Source of the DNA: Mariniphaga sp964624645
GTDB taxonomy: Bacteria; Bacteroidota; Bacteroidia; Bacteroidales; Prolixibacteraceae
NCBI GenBank assembly: GCA_964624645.1
Contig: CAZVAD010000003.1
Location: forward strand, 22,386 to 86,385
Reading direction: 5' to 3'
Length of the DNA: 64,000 bases
The position numbers were made by a program, and so were the translations under genes. The notes beneath the pieces are model-generated. The model was not told the DNA's origin and searched no databases. It saw nothing but the letters and a program-made list of their open reading frames with translations. Shown here piece by piece: positions 60,050 to 64,000 of this stretch. Within the stretch, counting starts at the first letter, position 1. The number at the start of each line of letters is the position of its first letter.

Positions 60050-62164
60050 ATGAACAGAAAAAATTTTCTTCAGGCTATCGGACTTGGCGCTACTGCCTTT
60101 TTTGTCAATCCTTCGCATTTGAGCGCAGAAAAAAGCCATTCCGGGCAATCTGCGCAAAACTACCCTTTGGACATAAAGGGAAATTTGATAGACCCGCTGG
60201 TTCCTTTCAAATTTTATGGGAATAGAAAACAGTATATGCTGGAGCAGTTGAAAATAATGCGGGAAAATTACGGGTTGCGGCGTTTTTTACTGACAGCGCC
60301 CAATGAGGAAGTCCGCTTGGCAGGCTTCCCTTCCGCTGATGTTTATACAGCCATTGGGAATCAGATTCTGGAAGTCAAAAATGCTCTTGCCGGGCATGAT
60401 ATTGAGATTGGCTGGTGGTGTGCCCCGACTTTGAGAATGGGCGGTGGCGCCCCTTTTCAATACGTTACCGGTATTGAAGGGGCGGTGTCAGCCACCACCC
60501 CCTGCCCTCTGGACAAAGGTTTCCAAAAAACTTTCGGCGAATATATCACTACGGTGCTCAAAATTGCCCGTCCGCCGGTCATTCAATTCGAAGATGATTA
60601 TGAACTTTCATGGCAGCCTCCGGTTTCGTTTGGCTGTTTTTGCCCGCTTCATCTGAGTGAATTTGCAAAAAAAGAAAACAGAGAATACACAAGGGAAGAA
60701 TTGTTGGAAATCTTCAGGACGGTTACACCGGAAAGTATCAGACTGCGTAAAAGCTGGGCGGAATTAAGCAAAATATCACTGACTGAATTTGCTGTGCAAG
60801 TGCGCAATGCTATGGATACAATTGCTCCTGAAACCCGGGTATCTTTATGCCAATCGGGAGTTTCAGATTTTGACGGATTTTTCATTGAAGATGTCGCTTC
60901 TGCGCTGGCTGGAAAAACCAGACCGTTAGTCCGGCTCTACGGAACAAATTATTCATCGTTTGAAGACATTTCCTTACCAGAGACAACTTTTCATGCACTC
61001 TACAGCAAACAGCACCTGCCTGAAAACTTTGAGTGCATCCATGAGTCGGACACCTATCCGCATACCCGGTTTTTCATGTCGTCCAAAAAACTGAAAAGCC
61101 TGATGACCGTTGCATTAACTTTTGGGTTGGACGATTTTCTGCTCTATTCAACTCAATATCTGGACACTCCGATTGAAGACAGGGGCTATGTGAAAATGTT
61201 CCGGGAGGAACATAAACGTTTTGACACGATAAAACGGGAGATAAAAGATTGCAGACCGGGCGGCTGTGAAATTGTGTACAAGCCTGACGGACATGCGGTT
61301 ATTCCCTATACCCGGGGTGTGCCATCACCACCGGGCAACGACTGGGTGCGTGTTCTTGGAAGGTTTGGTATTCCTTATACCTCCAAAGACGGGCATGTGA
61401 AAGTTGTTGCCGGGGATGTTGCAAAAACACTGAACGATGCTGAAATTGAAGATATGCTGAAAGGTGGCCTGCTGCTTGACAGTTATTCCGCCAATATATT
61501 GCATGAAAGGGGGTGGGGAGAATACCTGGGGGTTGCTATCCAGCCGAGAACCCAACTGAGCTTTTGTTATGAAGGTATTCGAAAAGAAAAAGTTGAAGAT
61601 ATTGAGGGCGATCTGATGTATAATTTTGCTTTTGCCCCTGCCGGAAATGAAGGGAGCACGTTTTATGAGCTAACTCCAATTACCAATGAGACAGAGATTA
61701 TTACCAACTTTTTAGATCAAAATGAGGAGCCGGTGATTCCGGGGCTTGTTCGTTTTCAAAACAGTCTTGGAGGGCGGGTGGCCATCATTGCCTATGATCT
61801 GAGGGGAAACCGTTCTTCGTCCATCTTTAATTACAAGAAGAAAGAAATTCTGAGGCAAACCATTGAATGGCTGGGCAACAGCCCCCTGCCCCTGTTTGTG
61901 AGGGATAATCCGAATGTCTTTTGTGCTGTGAATGAGCCGGTGCACGGAAATTTCACAATTGGCACTATTGTTTCGCTGTGTGCGGATTCGTTTGACTCTT
62001 TTGCTTTGGATGTTTCTCCCGACCTGACCGGCGCCAAGATTGATATTTTGGATGCATCGGGCGCCTGGAAACCGGCTGATGTTTCACAGGATGGCAGAAA
62101 AACCCATATCCATGATGCGCTTCACTATTTATCACCGGTCATTCTGAAATTTACGAAGAGGTAG
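60050..62164 (+). CDS. Exported TIM-barrel-like protein of unknown activity, 704 residues
   Basis: About 704 residues. The N-terminus MNRKNFLQAIGLGATAFFVN is a Tat-like or Sec signal; the twin Arg is replaced by Arg-Lys. The first half looks like a glycoside hydrolase barrel: LRRFLLTAPNEEVRL, IGWWCAPTLRMGGGAPFQYV, and VIQFEDDYELSWQPPVSFGC with an acidic cluster. The second half resembles beta-galactosidase trimerisation and C-terminal beta domains (GVAIQPRTQLSFCYEG, GGRVAIIAYDLRGNRSS). I do not recognise a named family; a glycosidase role is inference. It stands alone after the nqr terminator. Confidence 0.7.
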   Translation: MNRKNFLQAIGLGATAFFVNPSHLSAEKSHSGQSAQNYPLDIKGNLIDPLVPFKFYGNRKQYMLEQLKIMRENYGLRRFLLTAPNEEVRLAGFPSADVYTAIGNQILEVKNALAGHDIEIGWWCAPTLRMGGGAPFQYVTGIEGAVSATTPCPLDKGFQKTFGEYITTVLKIARPPVIQFEDDYELSWQPPVSFGCFCPLHLSEFAKKENREYTREELLEIFRTVTPESIRLRKSWAELSKISLTEFAVQVRNAMDTIAPETRVSLCQSGVSDFDGFFIEDVASALAGKTRPLVRLYGTNYSSFEDISLPETTFHALYSKQHLPENFECIHESDTYPHTRFFMSSKKLKSLMTVALTFGLDDFLLYSTQYLDTPIEDRGYVKMFREEHKRFDTIKREIKDCRPGGCEIVYKPDGHAVIPYTRGVPSPPGNDWVRVLGRFGIPYTSKDGHVKVVAGDVAKTLNDAEIEDMLKGGLLLDSYSANILHERGWGEYLGVAIQPRTQLSFCYEGIRKEKVEDIEGDLMYNFAFAPAGNEGSTFYELTPITNETEIITNFLDQNEEPVIPGLVRFQNSLGGRVAIIAYDLRGNRSSSIFNYKKKEILRQTIEWLGNSPLPLFVRDNPNVFCAVNEPVHGNFTIGTIVSLCADSFDSFALDVSPDLTGAKIDILDASGAWKPADVSQDGRKTHIHDALHYLSPVILKFTKR

Positions 62165-62223
62165 TTGCCTGAAACAAGGTAAACCTGTTTTTCCGGTTTT
62201 GAGCGAATCCATGTTGCAAGCAG

Positions 62224-63198
62224 CTATTTTTTTCGTGTGGTAATGTAATTGATAAGCTCCACCAGGGAAGTCCGTGCATCGCTTTCAGGAAATTCCATTA
62301 AAAGATTCAGCGCTTTCTCTTTGTATTCGTTCATTTTTTGTTTTGCGAAATCAATCCCTCCGTTTTCCACAACAAGCTGAATGAGTTCGTTGACCACTTT
62401 ACGGTCATGGTTCCCTTTTTTGATAAGCCGCAGAATACGCTTTTTTCCCCCGGGTGCGGCGTTATTCAGTACATACAAAAGCGGCAGGGTGATTTTTTTC
62501 TCCCGGATATCGTTTCCGGTTGGCTTGCCGATAATCCCTCCGGGCTGATAATCAAAAATGTCATCTTTTATCTGAAAGGCGATGCCGGCATACTGGCCGA
62601 TTTCATACATTTTCTTTTCCACTTCCGGGTCATCGGACACCGATGCTGCGCCCAGAGCCATACTTGCGGCAATAAGCGATGCTGTTTTTTTCCGGATAAT
62701 TTCAAAGTATGTCGCTTCATCAATATTCAGCTTTCTGCTCTTTTTGATTTGCAGAATCTCCCCTTCGCTCATGTCCTGCACGGTGCGGGAGATCAATTTC
62801 AAAAAATTGAATTTTTCATGTTCAGCCTGCAATCTCAGCCCCTGAGCCAGAATGTAATCGCCTGTCAGCACAGCCAGTTTGTTTCGCCACAATGCATTGA
62901 TGGAAAATGCACCACGGCGCTCGTAGGATTCATCCACCACGTCGTCATGAATCAGCGTGCCTGTGTGCAGCAGTTCCACGGAACAGGCTGCCAGTTGGGT
63001 GAATTCATTGGTTTCGCCAATCAATTTTGCAGAAAGAAAGACAAGCATGGGGCGCAATTGCTTTCCTTTTGTCCGGTACAAAAAATTGAGTACCGTTTTC
63101 AGCAGGGGAATATCGCTTTTCAGGTTCTTTTTGAAGTATGCTTCAAACTCCTTCAGCTCTTTCTCTATCGGGAAACGAATGGATTTTATTTTACTCAT
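62224..63198 (-). CDS. Polyprenyl synthetase (all-trans polyprenyl diphosphate synthase)
   Basis: A 324-residue prenyltransferase that chains isopentenyl diphosphate units, probably for the quinone side chain. Both Asp-rich motifs are present: LIHDDVVDESYERRG (first, chain-length determining region just upstream with VELLHTGTL) and FQIKDDIFDY (second). GKQLRPMLVFLSAKL and LTGDYILAQGL are also typical. Chain length cannot be fixed, but the lack of bulky residues just before the first motif suggests a long product. Convergent with the exported protein gene. Confidence 0.93.
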   Translation of the reverse strand: MSKIKSIRFPIEKELKEFEAYFKKNLKSDIPLLKTVLNFLYRTKGKQLRPMLVFLSAKLIGETNEFTQLAACSVELLHTGTLIHDDVVDESYERRGAFSINALWRNKLAVLTGDYILAQGLRLQAEHEKFNFLKLISRTVQDMSEGEILQIKKSRKLNIDEATYFEIIRKKTASLIAASMALGAASVSDDPEVEKKMYEIGQYAGIAFQIKDDIFDYQPGGIIGKPTGNDIREKKITLPLLYVLNNAAPGGKKRILRLIKKGNHDRKVVNELIQLVVENGGIDFAKQKMNEYKEKALNLLMEFPESDARTSLVELINYITTRKK

Positions 63199-63350
63199 CC
63201 AGAATCAAACATTTATGCTTTGTATGAAGTAACGAACTTAGAATATTTTGGTTGAAAAAAACTTATTCTATCGGAAAAATCTTTTCAAATGCCAATTTTT
63301 ATAAATGTTACGAACAGAATCACCGGAACAGCTTTGTCGCTGAATATTCA

Positions 63351-63358
63351 TATATTTG
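63351..63358 (+). promoter_or_regulatory. -7 box of the ArsR-type regulator gene
   Basis: TATATTTG matches TAnnTTTG. The predicted start near 63362 leaves a leader of about 16 bases before the ATG at 63378 and places the upstream in-frame codons outside the transcript. Confidence 0.5.
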
Positions 63359-63377
63359 TATTTTTAAATATTTGATA

Positions 63378-63680
63378 ATGCTTGATGCCAGTATTTTAGA
63401 TAAGGACAGATTGGAAATTGCCGCCGGTATGCTGAAAGCAATTGCCCATCCCATCAGAATAGCCATTTTAAAATATCTTGAAGGCGGAAAAAGACTCACC
63501 GTCACCCAAATTCACGAAACACTGGATATCGAACAGTCCACCGCATCCCATCATCTGGGAATCCTGCGCAACCGGGGAGTGCTTTGCTCCAAACGGGAAG
63601 GGAAAAACACATACTATTACCTGAAGCATGATATTCTGAGCCAGATTGTGGATTGCCTTGAAACCTGCACATGCGATTAA
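63378..63680 (+). CDS. ArsR/SmtB-family winged-helix regulator
   Basis: About 100 residues. LKAIAHPIRIAILKYLEGG and IEQSTASHHLGILRNRGVLC form the ArsR helix-turn-helix, followed by the wing KREGKNTYYYL. The protein ends CLETCTCD. That C-terminal Cys-x-x-x-Cys-x-Cys cluster plus the Cys before KREGK could bind a thiophilic metal or sense sulfane sulfur, by analogy with other ArsR sensors; this is inference. The frame extends upstream to 63252, but that part is AT-rich, overlaps the promoter box and looks non-coding. Confidence 0.88.
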   Translation: MLDASILDKDRLEIAAGMLKAIAHPIRIAILKYLEGGKRLTVTQIHETLDIEQSTASHHLGILRNRGVLCSKREGKNTYYYLKHDILSQIVDCLETCTCD

Positions 63681-63947
63681 TCCGATCGGAAAATATTTAG
63701 TGAGCCTATCGCCAATTCTGCGAAAAAAATCAAGCCCTGAAAAAATGCTCATAGCGTTTTGCGAAAAAAACACAGCATTTTTTGAATTTTACCTGGAATC
63801 TGCTCTTTTGAAAGCGTTTTTATTCATTTTTTTGAATCAAAATAAGCACTTGATGTTGAATGAATTCCAATAATGATTATATTTAACAGATTTTTTTGTC
63901 AAAATAATTGAAAACACTTAATACTTAGTAGATTAAAAATTTTTGTT
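63681..63947. other. Intergenic stretch with no supported gene
   Basis: AT-rich, with no protein-like frame of quality. A plus-strand frame at 63646-63873 overlaps the regulator in another frame and is rejected. It presumably contains the promoter of the next gene, but no exact TAnnTTTG was found. Confidence 0.4.
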
Positions 63948-64000
63948 ATGGAGAAAAATTCGAGTAAAAGCACGGTATCAAGAAGGGCCTTTCTTGGTAC
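63948..64000 (+). CDS. Start of a Tat-exported protein, cut by the window end
   Basis: Seventeen codons beginning MEKNSSKSTVSRRAFLGT. SRRAFLG is a clear twin-arginine signal motif (S/T-R-R-x-F-L-x), so the protein is exported folded, often a sign of a cofactor-binding enzyme such as a Gfo/Idh/MocA-type oxidoreductase. The family cannot be named from this fragment. Confidence 0.65.
   Translation, partial: MEKNSSKSTVSRRAFLG

Noticed and set aside
62338..63255. 305-codon plus-strand frame opposite the polyprenyl synthetase gene
   Set aside because: It is the antisense shadow of a gene with clear Asp-rich motifs; the encoded protein has no family-like pattern.
63646..63873. 75-codon plus-strand frame after the ArsR gene
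   Set aside because: It starts inside the regulator gene in another frame and runs through AT-rich non-coding DNA.

Overview
The window reads as a scaffold piece from a Bacteroidota genome, most like Bacteroidales/Marinilabiliales, and probably a metagenome-assembled genome because it contains three N-gaps. Evidence for the phylum: a secreted subtilase with a C-terminal sorting domain, a type IX secretion plug-type protein, DUF3098 and DUF4293 proteins, a Na+-pumping NQR operon, scarce Shine-Dalgarno sequences, and repeated promoter boxes of the form TAnnTTTG, several with a TTG about 19-20 bases upstream. No rRNA, tRNA or CRISPR array was seen.

Layout. 1-5.8 kb: a MORN-repeat protein, the subtilase, xseA-xseB, deoC (broken by a 100-N gap) and a chorismatase-like protein. 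5.8-10.5 kb: a 2-oxoacid dehydrogenase E2-E1 operon divergent from a GntR/HutC regulator, with a perfect palindromic operator candidate between them. 10.6-14.0 kb: an esterase, aspartate kinase, a HigBA-like toxin-antitoxin pair and a 54-residue membrane protein. 14.3-18.5 kb: a sulfur redox cluster (octaheme tetrathionate-reductase-family cytochrome c, cytochrome b, two YeeE/YedE sulfur transporter parts, the second fused to a rhodanese-like domain) behind a consensus promoter with a perfect 20-bp palindrome at its -33 box. 18.5-22.6 kb: a sugar module (epimerase, sugar porter, exported DUF4434 protein). 22.9-27.7 kb: an AT-rich, decaying accessory island with two assembly gaps, a nucleotidyltransferase fragment, a pseudogene and a gene split by an insertion flanked by an 11-bp direct repeat; a phosphoesterase-GDPD fusion lipoprotein lies inside it.

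27.7-34.2 kb: an EamA transporter and a four-gene export operon (adaptor, MacB-type permease without ATPase, TolC, second adaptor). 34.2-41.1 kb: a reverse-strand housekeeping run (SIMPL protein, queA, truB, uppP, DUF3098, ftsX, CPA2 antiporter). 41.2-50.9 kb: a GH127 glycosidase, a sugar nucleotidyltransferase, DUF4293, an orphan antitoxin, a RecB/AddA-type helicase-nuclease, a small secreted protein, an aromatic amino acid decarboxylase and acylphosphatase. 51.0-59.9 kb: a conserved 77-residue protein, ApbE (flavinylates NqrB/NqrC), the T9SS plug protein and nqrABCDEF ending at a strong intrinsic terminator. 60.0-64.0 kb: a large exported protein of unknown activity, a polyprenyl synthetase, an ArsR regulator and the start of a Tat-exported protein.

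The strongest candidates for something under-described are the sulfur cluster with its palindromic control site, the E2-E1/GntR control region, the decayed island at 25.2-27.3 kb, and the predicted leaderless transcripts of two autoregulated loci.
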